Shown one piece after another: positions 33,201 to 43,019 of a stretch of 64,000 nt of DNA. This stretch comes from Lepidonotus clava (taxonomy: Eukaryota; Annelida; Polychaeta; Phyllodocida; Polynoidae), in assembly GCA_936440205.1 (NCBI GenBank), contig OW387136.1, positions 34,515,927 through 34,579,926 on the forward strand. The letters are read 5' to 3'. Numbering within the stretch: the first letter of the stretch is position 1; each line of letters begins with the position of its first letter. The translations under genes were made by a program, and so were the position numbers. The notes under the pieces were generated by a model. That model saw only the letters and a list, made by a program, of their open reading frames with translations, was not told where the DNA came from and searched no databases.

Positions 33201-35919
33201 CACATACAGCTTTTAGAAAATGTATAGTTTTACATATATTTGACTGGGAAATATGTTAGAAATATCACACAAATGTAGAAAAATACCTAAAAATCATATG
33301 GTAATTTGTTTTCTCATTCTTCCGATGTTTTACAAAATTTATTGTGTGACAATGGGAATATATATGCATGATTCCCAAACTATGTCTTGTTGGAGAATAC
33401 GATATACTTGATTATTTCTGTACATAAATAAGACATATCTATCTGACAAAAAAATATCTGATCAGTTTAATTTTTATCTAGGGCAATTATGTAACGTACA
33501 GAACCAAGCTTTAATGTGACCTTATCAAATATAGACATGTAGCAATAGCATCTAAATATATTATAGAACAAGAACATCATAATAGCTTCCATTTATAAAA
33601 AAAAATATGTTCAGTCTACCTATGCAAGTTCCTGCTATACACAAAAATGCAGTAAATCTTAAATTCAATATGTAACGTACAGAACCAAACTCTGTAACAT
33701 ACAGAACCAAACTTTTGGTATAATACTCATTTTCATAGATAAATAAACTTGATATTCAGTTCTCTCTAACTATTTTAGATCAAGGGTGTATATGCGCTTA
33801 GGATGATACAAAGTCTATCCAAATACGTGAAGCATCAAACCATAATTACAGCAAAAATACCTTGGTTATGTATGTAACAAGCTTTGTAACGTACATGACC
33901 AAAGTTTTAATGTCTTTGCTACATAGACTGAAGAATATACTTATTAAGTTTGTTTTCCAAAAGTCTTCATACACAAAGAGCTTTCTTGAAATGCTCATAA
34001 TAGCAAAACCTGAATTCAAATGTTTTTCTGACATCTGTTGGCAAAGAAGATTGGTCCTGTATGTTTCAAGCTTGGTTCTGTATGTTACATATAGAAAATA
34101 GAAGGCATTATTTTGTAACTTTGATATAACAACAAATAATGATTATAAAGTTGCCCCATTTTACATAACGATTACATATGTCTATCTCTTTCATATTGTG
34201 ACAAAAAATGGTACTTTCATCACATTTGATTTTTAGGCTATTTTTCCATTTAAATTGAGGAATTTTCCGGAGAATGGCCCTATAGTTTGAGGGTAAGTTT
34301 GATCATGCTGTTCAACCATCAGTATGATAATACTCTCCTCCACCCCTCAGCCACAGAGGCAGATCCAGGATTTCCAAAAGGGGGTGGTCAACATAAAGGC
34401 TAAGTACTAAAAATGCATGTATTCGCATGATGGGGGGACGGGGGGTCAGGACCCCTTAAACCCCCCTCTGGACCCAACCCTGTGGTCACCCATCACTGTC
34501 CAGTGAAGGTTGGACAAACAAGCTCATTTGTGCCACAGGGGTTGCACCATACACGTATATGAAAAGTTATTGGTGGTCTTGTATCATTAATTCACATTGG
34601 TTGAAAAAGAGACAAAATCACCAAAATTGTCCAACCAGCAATCCTTGGAGTATTCTCAACCTAGATGGTGTGGTTTGGAATCTCATGCATTGTGTGGTGA
34701 CAGACTAATAAATTATGTTGAAAACTATGTAAATAAGGAAAGGTGCATACAGCCTGTTAATACGCACCACCCAAAATACACAACACTCGAATGCTGTGCA
34801 GGTGATATAAAAAAATAAAAATTGTCCTGCCATTTTATTTGAAGGTAAAGAGCAACAAGACTATCCAAACTTCGCCTATTACTATGACAATCTCAAGGAG
34901 GATCTAGAGAAAGAAGGATTTCCATGCTATGAAGGTTTGTCTATGTCTTCCTCCTTATGAAATATATTGATAAGAATTTTATGCTGTAACCAATTTACTT
35001 AACTAAAGATACCCTTGCACAATTTTAGCTTATGTTAAAATGTCCTGTGCCGCGTCGCATAACCAAATGCTCGCAACAGCGAGAGAAACAGCGGGGGTTT
35101 GGCAAAGTCTCACTGCTATATGATTTTAACCCATTTGTAATCATTCCACCAGGTTGAGAATTTCAGGGATTATAGATTGAAATGTCTAGTTCTCAGAACT
35201 GTTTACGGAATTAAAATCGGTTGAGTAGAACAGCCACAAATCAACAGGGGGACCCATCGCAACAGCGACATCCTTGTTGCGAGAGTGGGTGGACAACCCT
35301 TGCAACAGCGAGACCCATTATGCGACTCGGCACTAGGCAAAATACAGACAGCAAATTACATATTAAGTAGAATAAAGGTAATTAACACAGCATTTCACAA
35401 CTGTTAGGTCTTTATTAATAGCGCCTACCTATTATTATTTTCTAATTTGTAATAGGAAGCAAAATAGTGGTGGACATGCCATCAGACTATGGAAACGACA
35501 ACTTAGTGACACTGTACTTCAAATGTTTTGCAGGAGAATATTCTGACGAACAGGTAACTTTTTTTCTTGGCAAACATTACTCATAAGAGTATGGAGATAA
35601 GCCCATCCCATATTGTGCATGTCCCAGGGTTGGACAAAGGTTGGACAACAATTGATATACAAAAAGGCATGTAGAACAATGCACTTGTATATACGTGTAT
35701 GAATTGTAATGTCTGGACACCAGAGTAATATGTCTTGTTTCTTGATGAATATTTTCTCCTTCGATTTTATGAGAATTAAATTTGAGGATATACTAATTAC
35801 TGCTTATGTTTTCACAGATGGCAGTTCTCCTAAGGAATTTCAGAGTGAAATGGAAAGAAGGTGGCAACAAGAATATTCAGACAAATGGATGTTTGTACAT
35901 CAAAAAGCCTGCCAATTAG
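21106..35919 (+). CDS. Histamine-N-methyltransferase-like class I methyltransferase (six exons)
   Basis: Six exons with consistent phases (21106-21250, 21659-21789, 25434-25629, 34845-34934, 35456-35553, 35818-35919) give a predicted 253-aa protein. The layout is that of the histamine N-methyltransferase family of soluble S-adenosylmethionine-dependent enzymes. It has an N-terminal helical lid, motif I SIGAGEG (residues 45-51) for cofactor binding, the acidic VEPD (71-74), VDVVLFSHCLY (110-120) as motif IV, and LKPGGTL (137-143). Human HNMT has about 292 residues, so this copy is somewhat short. The start is supported by the paralogous exon at 6061-6205. The substrate cannot be inferred, since invertebrates carry many divergent members. 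Introns 2 and 3 are filled with transposons and a decoy-exon array precedes exon 3. Confidence 0.82.
21659..21789 (+). CDS. Methyltransferase exon 2
   Basis: This 131-nt exon lies between a TTTACAG acceptor and a GTAAAG donor. It completes motif I (GEGLID) and carries the acidic motif II (GVEPD). It ends in phase 0, which matches exon 3. Confidence 0.82.
22553..22760. repeat. Left arm of a TGTTAGACC fold-back element
   Basis: CTGTTAGACCATGAAATG begins a tract of AAAATGTAA/GACGCAAAATG units as in the elements at 6.4-8.2 kb and 8.5-14.6 kb. A short stretch of complementary sequence at about 24832-24866 may be what remains of its right arm. Confidence 0.6.
22779..22983. mobile_element. Short MITE with AGGGGCGGATC termini
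   Basis: CAGGGGCGGATC-type and GGATCCACCCCTG-type ends bound about 200 bp. The body has no coding sequence. Similar termini are scattered through the window (for example 15084, 16265, 34362, 49829, 50250). Confidence 0.45.
22818..23722. repeat. Inverted repeat arms of about 80 bp
   Basis: About 22818-22900 and the reverse complement of about 23637-23722 share a block of roughly 80 bp containing AATATCCTGATGCATCTAAG and ACTTTCCTAGCTTC, with only a few differences. The loop of about 740 bp carries the SINE-like sequence at 23138. Confidence 0.65.
23138..23400 (+). repeat. tRNA-derived SINE-like sequence
   Basis: An A-box-like AGGGAGAGTGGTC is followed about 85 bp later by a strong B-box, GGGTTCGAGTCCC. 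A tRNA-unrelated body follows. The wide A-B spacing and poor acceptor pairing argue against a functional tRNA. The end runs into A-rich sequence near 23350-23390. Confidence 0.55.
23730..24284. other. Intronic DNA, nothing recognised
   Basis: This AT-rich part of intron 2 of the methyltransferase gene shows no open frame, inverted repeat or motif that I can support. Confidence 0.4.
24285..24695 (+). pseudogene. 3' end of a second LINE family
   Basis: A frame reading FWNTLPINVR and then NFKLLLKSYMYA before a stop at about 24427 matches the usual C-terminus of Jockey/CR1/L2-type reverse transcriptases (LWNSLP-x-IR and F-K-L motifs). The rest of ORF2 is absent, so this is a strongly 5'-truncated copy. 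Its 3' untranslated region ends in an A-rich tail at about 24684-24695. It differs from the NADAR LINE family. Confidence 0.65.
24873..25433 (+). repeat. Tandem array of six diverged intron/exon-3 junction copies
   Basis: Six units of 90-101 bp begin at 24873, 24965, 25055, 25147, 25248 and 25341. The genuine exon 3 starts at 25434 as the seventh. Each unit contains the last part of intron 2 (GTTCATTT-x-TTACCAG) and the first 60-70 bp of exon 3 (GCTGTCCTGTTTAATGCTGGG-like). Most retain an AG acceptor; the third has GG. The plus-strand open frames here are products of the period. Confidence 0.88.
25434..25629 (+). CDS. Methyltransferase exon 3
   Basis: This 196-nt exon has a TTACCAG acceptor and a GTAAAT donor. 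It encodes motif IV (VDVVLF) and the LKPGGTL loop. It is the last and only fully open member of a series of seven related junction copies (see 24873-25433). Confidence 0.85.
25711..25925. mobile_element. Diverged copy of the CAGGCCCGTA MITE
   Basis: The run CTGAAAAGTTCAACTTGTTAC then CCACCCCCTTTTTAAG then ACCAAAAGTTC follows the body of the MITEs at 9212-9440 and 15181-16221. The ends are poorly preserved. Confidence 0.5.
26030..26540 (-). repeat. Possible solo LTR-like promoter block on the minus strand
   Basis: Read on the minus strand, a TATAAAAGG box at about 26468-26476 is followed about 300 bp later by CAATAAAAACCC (about 26153-26165), an LTR-like spacing of TATA box and polyadenylation signal. 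The block interrupts the ACAACATT repeat. Clear TG...CA ends and a target duplication were not found, so the call is weak. If real it is an old fragment without internal genes. Confidence 0.3.
26741..27550. repeat. Interspersed AT-rich repeat, GGTCACCATGG family (copy 2)
   Basis: GACAATGGCCCATTATAGATCC is followed by TAGGGGGTCACCATGGAAAC at about 26850 and a second TTAGGGGTCACCATG at about 27207. A complementary-strand relative (GGTGACCCCTGCATGGTG) is at about 30803. No coding sequence is seen. Confidence 0.6.
27551..30830. other. Intron 3 of the methyltransferase gene, first part
   Basis: I find no exon with matching phase here. The sub-region at 27700-28900 is richer in CpG than its surroundings and has open frames of 60-80 codons on both strands (27961-28203, 28488-28682) without a recognisable family. 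Two GGAAATTCC-type fragments near 30050-30350 look like decayed repeat arms. Confidence 0.4.
31291..31528. mobile_element. MITE with TTAA target duplication
   Basis: The ends GGGCATATTACAGTATGCGTT and the near-complement AATGCATATTGTAATATGGCC are flanked on both sides by TTAA. The 238-bp body repeats GCATTGG and GTTGGGTC motifs. A TTAA duplication is the hallmark of piggyBac and Kolobok superfamilies, so a non-autonomous member of one of these is likely. Confidence 0.8.
32419..34283. mobile_element. Fold-back element with an inner terminal-repeat element
   Basis: TTAGGGCCACTCTCCGGAAA at about 32421 pairs with the near-complement TTTTCCGGAGAATGGCCCTA ending at about 34282. A further ACGGCCGT pair sits inside (about 32451 and 33103). 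Nested within, GTAACGTACAGAACCAAGCTT (33491-33511) pairs with 34068-34088 with about one difference, and the GTACAGAACCAA motif recurs at 33676, 33703 and 33884. The GC-rich part at 32960-33080 has no open frame that I can support. Confidence 0.6.
34358..34482. mobile_element. Very short MITE
   Basis: CAGAGGCAGATCCAGGATTT at 34362 and CTCTGGACCCAACCCTGTGG near 34463 are near-complementary ends of an element of about 120 bp with G- and C-rich arms. It belongs to the GGCGGATCCAG group of termini. Confidence 0.45.
34845..34934 (+). CDS. Methyltransferase exon 4
   Basis: This 90-nt exon encodes a charged helical stretch (FAYYYDNL, DLEKEGF). It ends in phase 1 at GTTTGT, a weaker donor than those of its neighbours. 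Confidence 0.75.
35047..35333. mobile_element. MITE with repeated CTCGCAACAGCGAG hairpins
   Basis: GTGCCGCGTCGCATAA at 35047 pairs with TTATGCGACTCGGCAC ending at 35333. The hairpin motif CTCGCAACAGCGAG (5-bp stem, 4-nt loop) or a variant occurs about four times inside. It sits in intron 4 of the methyltransferase gene. Confidence 0.7.
35456..35553 (+). CDS. Methyltransferase exon 5
   Basis: This 98-nt exon lies between an AATAG acceptor and a GTAACT donor. It encodes alternating hydrophobic residues (KIVVDMP, VTLYFKCF) typical of a C-terminal beta strand. It ends in phase 0. Confidence 0.75.
35818..35919 (+). CDS. Methyltransferase exon 6 (C-terminus)
   Basis: This 102-nt exon follows a TTTTCACAG acceptor. 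It encodes 33 residues, ends with a CLYIKK strand and a TAG stop. A longer overlapping frame (35709-35945) is in another phase and is a shadow. AATAAA near 36333 could serve as the polyadenylation signal. Confidence 0.7.
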   Translation: MAVLLRNFRVKWKEGGNKNIQTNGCLYIKKPAN

Positions 35920-36608
35920 ACAATAAGATGAGATATTATATGTAGCATAGCCAGTAGATATAATTATATAGCTTCAAGGGCTGTGAGAGCAAGCATCATC
36001 TATAATACATAGCACAACTTCATGGTGATAAATTCAAGGCTCTTGCCTGTCATATGGCAGTGATACATCTGCCATATGGCTATGATTAGGCCCATGTTAG
36101 TTTCTGTGCAATGACATTATTTTACTTGCTCCTTTGCAAAAGATAGATAGTTTATTGCAGAAGTTGCCAAAGCCATAATGTAGAAACCATCTATAATGGG
36201 CATTCTAATTATATGTTTATCCAAATCCCTAAGAAAAACTAATGGTTAAACAGTTGTAAAAATTATGAAAAGAAAAAGAAAATATCTAGAAACTTCTAGG
36301 AACTTTAGGTACCCAGCCTAATATTTTACCTGAATAAATGATTCATAGTTATACACTTTTGGCTTGAATTCATAACAAGAGAGCAAATAAATCGCTTGAT
36401 AGTACATTACATTGATTACATGATGAACATAATCTAGTTTATTAGTAATTCACTAATCAGAGGAGTTTCTCCAGCCTCATACATCCTTGCATCTGTGTGA
36501 ATATATTGCCTTTAGTTGCACATCTCTGCCGGAATGTTTTCACAAGGCTTGCTATCTAAAATAGAAATAAAAAATGATGAACCTCAAAGGATTTATCTTT
36601 TTTTTTTA

Positions 36609-36916
36609 ACCCTTTAGACCCCAATCAGGCTGTAGCCATCCATGGGTGTGCTCCCCAATCCGGCCATAGTCGCCCAGAAAAACAGTAACTTTTTAGTTTT
36701 CTTTTTCATATTTTTCCAAGGAGAACACTTTAATGAATATTCAACATACGAAATTGACCAATATATCGTTTAAAAGCTGATTTCATTCCCTATCTAATGC
36801 TTCAAACCTCATTTCAAAAAAAAAATTCACAGGGGTTGGTTAGCTTTTGAAATCCATGGAAATCCTGGGGAAATCAAGCAATTCATAAATATAAAGTTTG
36901 GGGTCTAAAGGGGTAA
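36609..36916. mobile_element. MITE with CCCTTTAGACCCCAA ends
   Basis: CCCTTTAGACCCCAA near 36611 pairs with TTGGGGTCTAAAGGGG near 36898-36914. The interior of about 270 bp has no coding sequence. It lies about 0.7 kb downstream of the methyltransferase stop codon. Confidence 0.7.
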
Positions 36917-37025
36917 TTAACAAGTTAGATGTTGGTATGCAGGTTACAAGTCTTCCTTCATGCAGAAATTATCAAAATCTTAAGTTTGTATGGTAAGCTC
37001 TGTACAGTCACCAACTCAAAGGTCT

Positions 37026-37310
37026 GCATAATGGGCAGTACGCTGTCACAAAACCTAAGATTATGCACAGTTGCCACTTTGCTGTCACAAAACCTAAAGG
37101 TATGCACTCATAGGCAGTATGCTGTCACAAAACATGAAATTGCTTAAAGTTAGTACTTCACAATCACAAAACCTTTAAACATATGCATGCACCCATGGGC
37201 ACTATGCTGTCACAAAACATTACATTGATCACAGTTGGAACTGTCCAGTCAAAAAAACTAAAGGTGTGCACAAGCGGGCACCATGCTGTCACAAACCATT
37301 TAAGTTTTTC
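37026..37310. repeat. Irregular tandem repeat of CACAAAACCTAA units
   Basis: GGGCAGTATGCTGTCACAAAACC-like units recur near 37031, 37069, 37112, 37197 and 37276, spaced 38-85 bp apart. The short plus-strand frame over it (36929-37147) is a repeat by-product. Confidence 0.65.
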
Positions 37311-37365
37311 AAGTTAGCACTTTCTTGTACATTCTCATTTAAGCTCCTGCAGAAGTTTATCAGAT

Positions 37366-38190
37366 AAACCTCCGCTGGAGGTTTATTAAAGACAATCACA
37401 CCATTATAGATCAAGTATTTAGATTTTCTCAAAATCTTCAAGAATGCAAGTTTTACATCTAAAGGTTCCAAAAAGACCCAAAAAATCATAGGTCACCATG
37501 CAAACTTTTCAGTAAAATCTGTATTTTTGAGAGGTATTTTTTAAAAGAATTGAGTATTTCAAATCACATTTAAATAACATCTTATTCCTTATTATTTTCA
37601 AATAAAAGATAAGACAGACAGATAGAAGTCAGTGTTAGAAAGACATAGACATAGGCAAGTGCATTAGAGAGAACTAAGACAATTTTATGGGTTTATATTC
37701 ATTATCATTCTTGAAATCCTTAAATTTCAATTTTTAAAAATTGCAAAAAAAAAATGAAAAATCTGAAAATAAGCATGCATACAAAAAAAAATGAATATTC
37801 AGAAAATCTTAAAATCAATATATATTGTGGAGAAGGCTATAGGTTATTATTTCTAGCAAGAAAAATAGGGGGTCACTAGATGAATTTGGCCTGAATTGCT
37901 GAATATTCATTTTGAGATCTAAAATTACTTAAAATAGGTATCTACATGTTTTCTCCTTAAATTCATCTAAATATTTACATGAGAGGTAATCTTAATATTT
38001 TGTATTTTGCCCAACACACTCACAATCATATAGAAGTATGTTATATCATTATACACCATGTGTTAAAAGAGTTACAGAAAAAAACTAAATATTTCCAATT
38101 TAAATCAATTTTCAGAAATTGCAAATCCCCATAAAATTAGTCTAATTTGGCCTTCTTTATTTACAAAGTATACCTGATAATCTATATTTC
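37366..38190. repeat. Interspersed AT-rich repeat, GGTCACCATGG family (copy 3)
   Basis: The copy follows a palindromic ATAAACCTCC-GCT-GGAGGTTTAT motif (37368-37390). GACAATCACACCATTATAGATC, then ATAGGTCACCATGCAAAC at about 37488, then TAGGGGGTCACTAGATG at about 37868, repeat the order of copies 1 and 2. Confidence 0.6.
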
Positions 38191-38206
38191 AATTTCAATT
38201 ATGATA

Positions 38207-40398
38207 TAGGGGGTATGTGGGTTGTATCGCGCACCTGATGCCCGATATAACAACAACAATAAATACCAGGCAGATGAATAAGCTATAAGATATATCACTG
38301 GTGTATCATGAGAAAAAAGATAGATAAAAAAAACTGATTTAATATTATGATAACATAAAACCCATATTAACCCATGTGTTATTTCGATTTGGTATGATAT
38401 CAGGTATTAATTATCATTGTGGATGCATAGAAATGGTCTTCTTTTTTTTTTATCTAAAATCAAAGATACATTGATAAAGATGTTTTGGTGTTATATCGCG
38501 CAGTTAAGTGTTGTATCGTGTATTAAAGACATACATTTTTGAAATGAGGACATGTAATGAGTGAATAAGAAATTATAGGACAAAAAAAATATTACAAAAA
38601 AAGTGATTTATTTTTATGAAAATTCAAAACGTATATTATCCCATTTTAATTTCAATTGGAGAGGATGCCACCTGTAAACTATTGATGTGTACACATATAA
38701 ATTGTCATTTTTACATCTAAAAATAAGGACACCTTCGTTAGAACTGATGGTATGTTGTAATATTGCGCATTTAAGTGTTGTATCGCGAATTTAAGATATC
38801 TACATTTGATATGAAGTTATGAAATAATTGAATAAGAAATGGCTGATAAATTATTGGAGAGTGTTTGCATATTTGCCTATATTTTTTTTTATAAAAAGAA
38901 TCAGCAAGAAAATTGAGACAATGTGACTTTCCAAATGAATATTTGACACTGAATTCGTTGTCATATTCTATAATTAAAAATAGCAAAATTGGGATCAAAG
39001 GACCTATTTTCTGTGATTTAATATTTCATATAAAAGATAATAAATACGTTTTTCTATGGATAATTTTAAATTCTTATTTGACCTACTTTATCTTTAAGAA
39101 ATGAAATGAAGCGATATCTGTGTTATCAAAAAATACTTTAAAATATGAATTTAAGTGGGAAAATAATGAAAATAGAATAATTAAAGATATATAATTATGT
39201 ATAATCTGTAACGAGCTGCGCGATACAACAACAGGTAAAGCACGATACAATACCAATTGAATGCATATTTTCACCTTCAAAAATAATTGAAAAAAATAAT
39301 CATTAGGGAAAAATTACATGTTACCAGAATTTCACGGACTTTCTATTAACGTAGAGAAATAATGTCTCGGGAACTCCATTAATTTGTTGTAACAAAATTA
39401 GTAAAATAATAAATTAGCTAAAAATTAAAACCAAAACGAAAAGAAATATGGAATAAGATACATACTGGGTATTCTATTAGTTATTCCATAAGAATAACGT
39501 ATCCAGGTATTGCATAGGCTATCATAGACAGTGCTGCACATGTATTTTTTGGAATTTTACAATCTGATCATTTTAAAACTTTTTACGAGCAATTAAGCAG
39601 GTTCGGGACAAGACTGAAACAAGCAACATTGGCTTATCTTGCATCGTTGCTAAATCTTGCATCGCAGGTGTATTGTAATCTTGCATCACTCTAGGCATTT
39701 TAAGTTCTTATTAAAATAATCCATCTAATATTTGTTGCCGAATTCTAATTAATGTATACAGGTAAAGAATGATATTATTTAGATGATATTTGATGATTTG
39801 ACATATTTTTACCGAACAGATTTTCTAAAATCTTCATTTAACCATTTTTGACCAATAGCCTTGCAGTATTTATACCACGTGATAAAAATAATTGTAAAAA
39901 TACTGAAAAAAATCACCTAATCTTTATTGCCGAATTATAAAAAGTTTATGCAAATAAAGAATGATAAGATTGAGATAATATTAGATTTTTAGACAAATTT
40001 TTACCATACAGATTTTCTGCAATCATTGTTTAAGCATTTTTGACCAATAGGGTTACAGTATTTTTACCACGTGATGTAAACAAATGTAAGCAAGATGGCG
40101 CATTTTTTGCTGATTCATACTCATTTTTGAGCATTTTTGACGCATTTTTTCATGTTAAAGTCATATTATAAAATTGTTTGGGTAAATATAATGTATAATA
40201 CTTTTTCCCAAAAAATTGACTTTTGATAACAGCATTAAAAAGGTAATTAAACAAGTTTAAGTGCAAATCCGCATCGTTGTCATATCTTGCATCGTTGCAC
40301 TATGGTGCATCAGTGCAAGAACAACGTGACGTCCCTAACCTGTTAAGTGCAGGTGCGCAATATAACCCACATGCGCGATATAACCCACATTCCCCCTA
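38207..40398. mobile_element. Inverted-repeat element with TGTATCGCGCAC / GCGCGATATAAC motifs
   Basis: TAGGGGGTATGTGGGTTGTATCGCGCACCTG at 38207 is mirrored by CAGGTGCGCAATATAACCCACAT and ATATAACCCACATTCCCCCTA at 40351-40397. Internal copies of TTGTATCGCG lie near 38507 and 38778, and complementary GCGCGATACAAC near 39218. Related sequence continues at 41405-41850. The interior is AT-rich and has no gene. Another element (39598-40342) is inserted in it. Confidence 0.65.
39598..40342. mobile_element. MITE-like element with TTAAG target duplication
   Basis: CAGGTTCGGGAC at 39598 and GTCCCTAACCTG ending at 40342 form inverted termini. TTAAG directly flanks both sides (39593-39597 and 40343-40347). 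TCTTGCATCGTTGC motifs occur near both ends. Its ends resemble those of 40697-41380, so the two may be one family. Confidence 0.72.
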
Positions 40399-40696
40399 TG
40401 TCAACATGGTTTTTCAAGTGAATATGTAACAATGAACTCGTTGTTATACTTAATAATGGAGAAAATATCGAATTCAGAGAAAAACACTAATTTTCTCTGA
40501 CCTAATCTTACATAATTGCTGAAAATCTTGTTTTCTGCTAGTCATTTTTAAATTCCCTTTTGACAATGCTCATATTTAGAGAGCCAAATTGTGAGACATT
40601 TGTAGTATCAAAAAAACTTTAAAAAATGAATTTATGTCGAAAAATAATGAAAATACAATAAACAAAGATATATATATATATGTATATATATATATA

Positions 40697-41380
40697 CAGG
40701 TTGGGGATACTACTGAAAAACGGGATGTCCTGGAAAAACGGGACGTCCTGGAAAAACAGGCAATTATGTAAAAATGTATTATCTAATTATCTTAGATGAA
40801 ATTATACATCAATGATACGCAAGACAAACAAGATATAATAATTCTACATATGCCAGCTACAAAAATTATGAAATTCTGCATTTAACATGAATTTAATAAC
40901 ACTTTTGATTTTGAAAATTACATAACTAATAATTACACAATTAATATTTTGACATAACTAAAAATGCTCAAAAAATGAGGAGTTTGCTAAATTCAAAAAT
41001 TATCTATAATAAAAGTACACAACTTTTGAATCAAAATGATCGTTGCATTTTCAAATTCTATCATTGCATTTTTTTTCTATGAATTTTTATTTTTTAAAAG
41101 TTACAAAAATCATACCAAGAAAACGGACCGTCCTGAAAAAACGGGCCGGTTTTGTGATCCGTTTTTACAGGACGTCCTGTTTTTTCAGGCAGACTTTTAA
41201 AAACCATTAATACCATTATTTTAAAGATAGATTTCGATTCTAATTTAACCAAATAATCATTTGTTATAAAGGGTCATATTTCAAATTGAAAAAATAATAA
41301 TGGAACATTTTTAAAGGATTTACAGGGCTGCGTCCTGAAAAAACGGGACGTCCCGTTTTTCCCGTCGTAGCCCCAACCTG
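40697..41380. mobile_element. MITE-like element with CAGGTTGGGG ends and ACGGGACGTCC repeats
   Basis: CAGGTTGGGGATAC at 40697 pairs with GTAGCCCCAACCTG ending at 41380. Both ends carry CTGGAAAAACGGGACGTCC-type sub-repeats in inverted orientation. It is inserted in a TA dinucleotide tract (about 40664-40696), so the target duplication cannot be read. Confidence 0.75.
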
Positions 41381-42654
41381 ATATATATATATAATTTATA
41401 ATAAACTGCGCTATACAGCATCAGCAAATGCACGATACAATACCACCCAAAGTTGTTTTTTCACCTTGAAATGTCATTGAAAAAAACATTGGTTTTATTT
41501 GTAGGGAAAAAATGCATATTTTCATAATATCATGTACTTTAATCATATTAAATAGATCAGTAATATCTCATCCAGCTCATTAATTTGTTTTAACAAAATA
41601 TGTAAAATCGGAAATTAACTAATATTCAAAGCATGAACAATAAAAACATTGAATAATATTAATACTGGGTATTCTATTAGTTATTCCACAGGGATAATCC
41701 ATCTAGGCATCGTATGGGCTGCAGCAGAGGATACTGCACATATCCCAATTTGAATCTTATCAATCAGACCAATATTAAATAATCTATTTATGGGCATAGA
41801 AGTACAGGTGTGCGATATAACACACATGCATGACCCACATTCCCCTTACCAAATATTATTGAACATTTCTGCAAGAGTTAAGACAAATTGAAGGACTTTG
41901 ATTTTTCCACTATCTGGATAATGGCGCGATTGTCCCTAAATAAACCTCTGCCAGAGGTGTACCTTGAAAAATTCCTGTTGAACCTCCTGTTAATGCTCAG
42001 ACATCATAATGGTATGCTCAGAAACCTCCTAGGTAAACAACAGAGTTGAGTAGTGCACTGCACGAACTTTGGAATTTACTTGGTTTTACACATTGCAAAA
42101 GGTCATGGAGAGTTTGGGAAAGATCCACTCCTACCCTTTTAACATTTTTCCTTGTCTTTACAAGATAATCATATTTAATGTCTGTCAAAAGGTCATAAAA
42201 TAATGTTAGGATCTTTTCCATAGTATTCACATTATTCAGTGAAGTAAAGTCAACATTTCAGTCAGATTTACTGTTAACCTAAAAAGCCATAGTGGACTCT
42301 GAATCATCCTCATAATCTTTACATCATTTACTAAAGGATACTCAATAAGTAATCATATTTACTTCTAATAAGTCGTGTGCAAAATTTCATATAATGACAT
42401 TTACCTTTTCAGTAAATACCATTTTTCTGAGTTTAACATTTTTCCATTAGATGGCACCACATGCTTATTAATTTTGTGGTTTTTGCACATTTGTAGCATT
42501 AATTCATATCCATTGTTTTTTGTTTTTTTTTACAAATAAAGGGATAGTTTAAGAAAAATATCATAATCATAATCATATTCATAATATGACACCTTCTAGT
42601 AATAGAAAATCGGATTTAGGTGAATATGATTTTAGAATTCTTTCCTAGATCCTT
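41381..42654. other. Spacer, repeat remnants only
   Basis: It contains CGATACAATACC and GCGATATAACACACATG remnants of the element at 38.2-40.4 kb and AACCTCTGCCAGAGGT-type palindromic motifs near 41943. I see no gene. Confidence 0.4.
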
Positions 42655-43019
42655 CCCAGGCAAGCAGTAACGTAACAAGAACGTTCTGCGACAGTACTTT
42701 TTTAATCGGTCTGAGACCTGGCCAATTTTCACATAACAATAACGTTATTCTAGGTAAGGTTTACACTTACTGAAAAAGAACGTTATAATAACATTCTATT
42801 TTGGTAAAGTTGAGACCAAACTAATAAAGAACGTTATAATAACGTTATTGTAACGTGAAATAACGTTACAAGAATGTCACAACAACGTTCTAGTGTGACA
42901 TCGCAAGGTTAGGTTCTAAAGACGCTTTTGGGTGCCCTCAAAAGAACGTAACAAGAACCAAACCAGGTCTAAACAGAACGTTTCTGCAACATTATTATAA
43001 CGTCATATTCTTGCTTGGG
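42655..43019. mobile_element. AACGTT-rich MITE
   Basis: CCCAGGCAAG at 42655 and CTTGCTTGGG ending at 43019 bound 365 bp in which GAACGTTATAATAACGTT-like units recur on both strands. It is related to the arms of the fold-back at 1520-3141 (shared AACGTCATAT-x-CTTG end). Confidence 0.7.

Noticed and set aside
34597-34818. 73-codon frame just upstream of methyltransferase exon 4
   Set aside because: It lies within intron 3, in front of the acceptor at 34843-34844, and shows no recognisable similarity.
36929-37310. CRISPR-like spaced repeats (CACAAAACCTAA units)
   Set aside because: Spacing is irregular (38-85 bp), units are diverged, and the DNA is clearly animal; this is an irregular tandem repeat.
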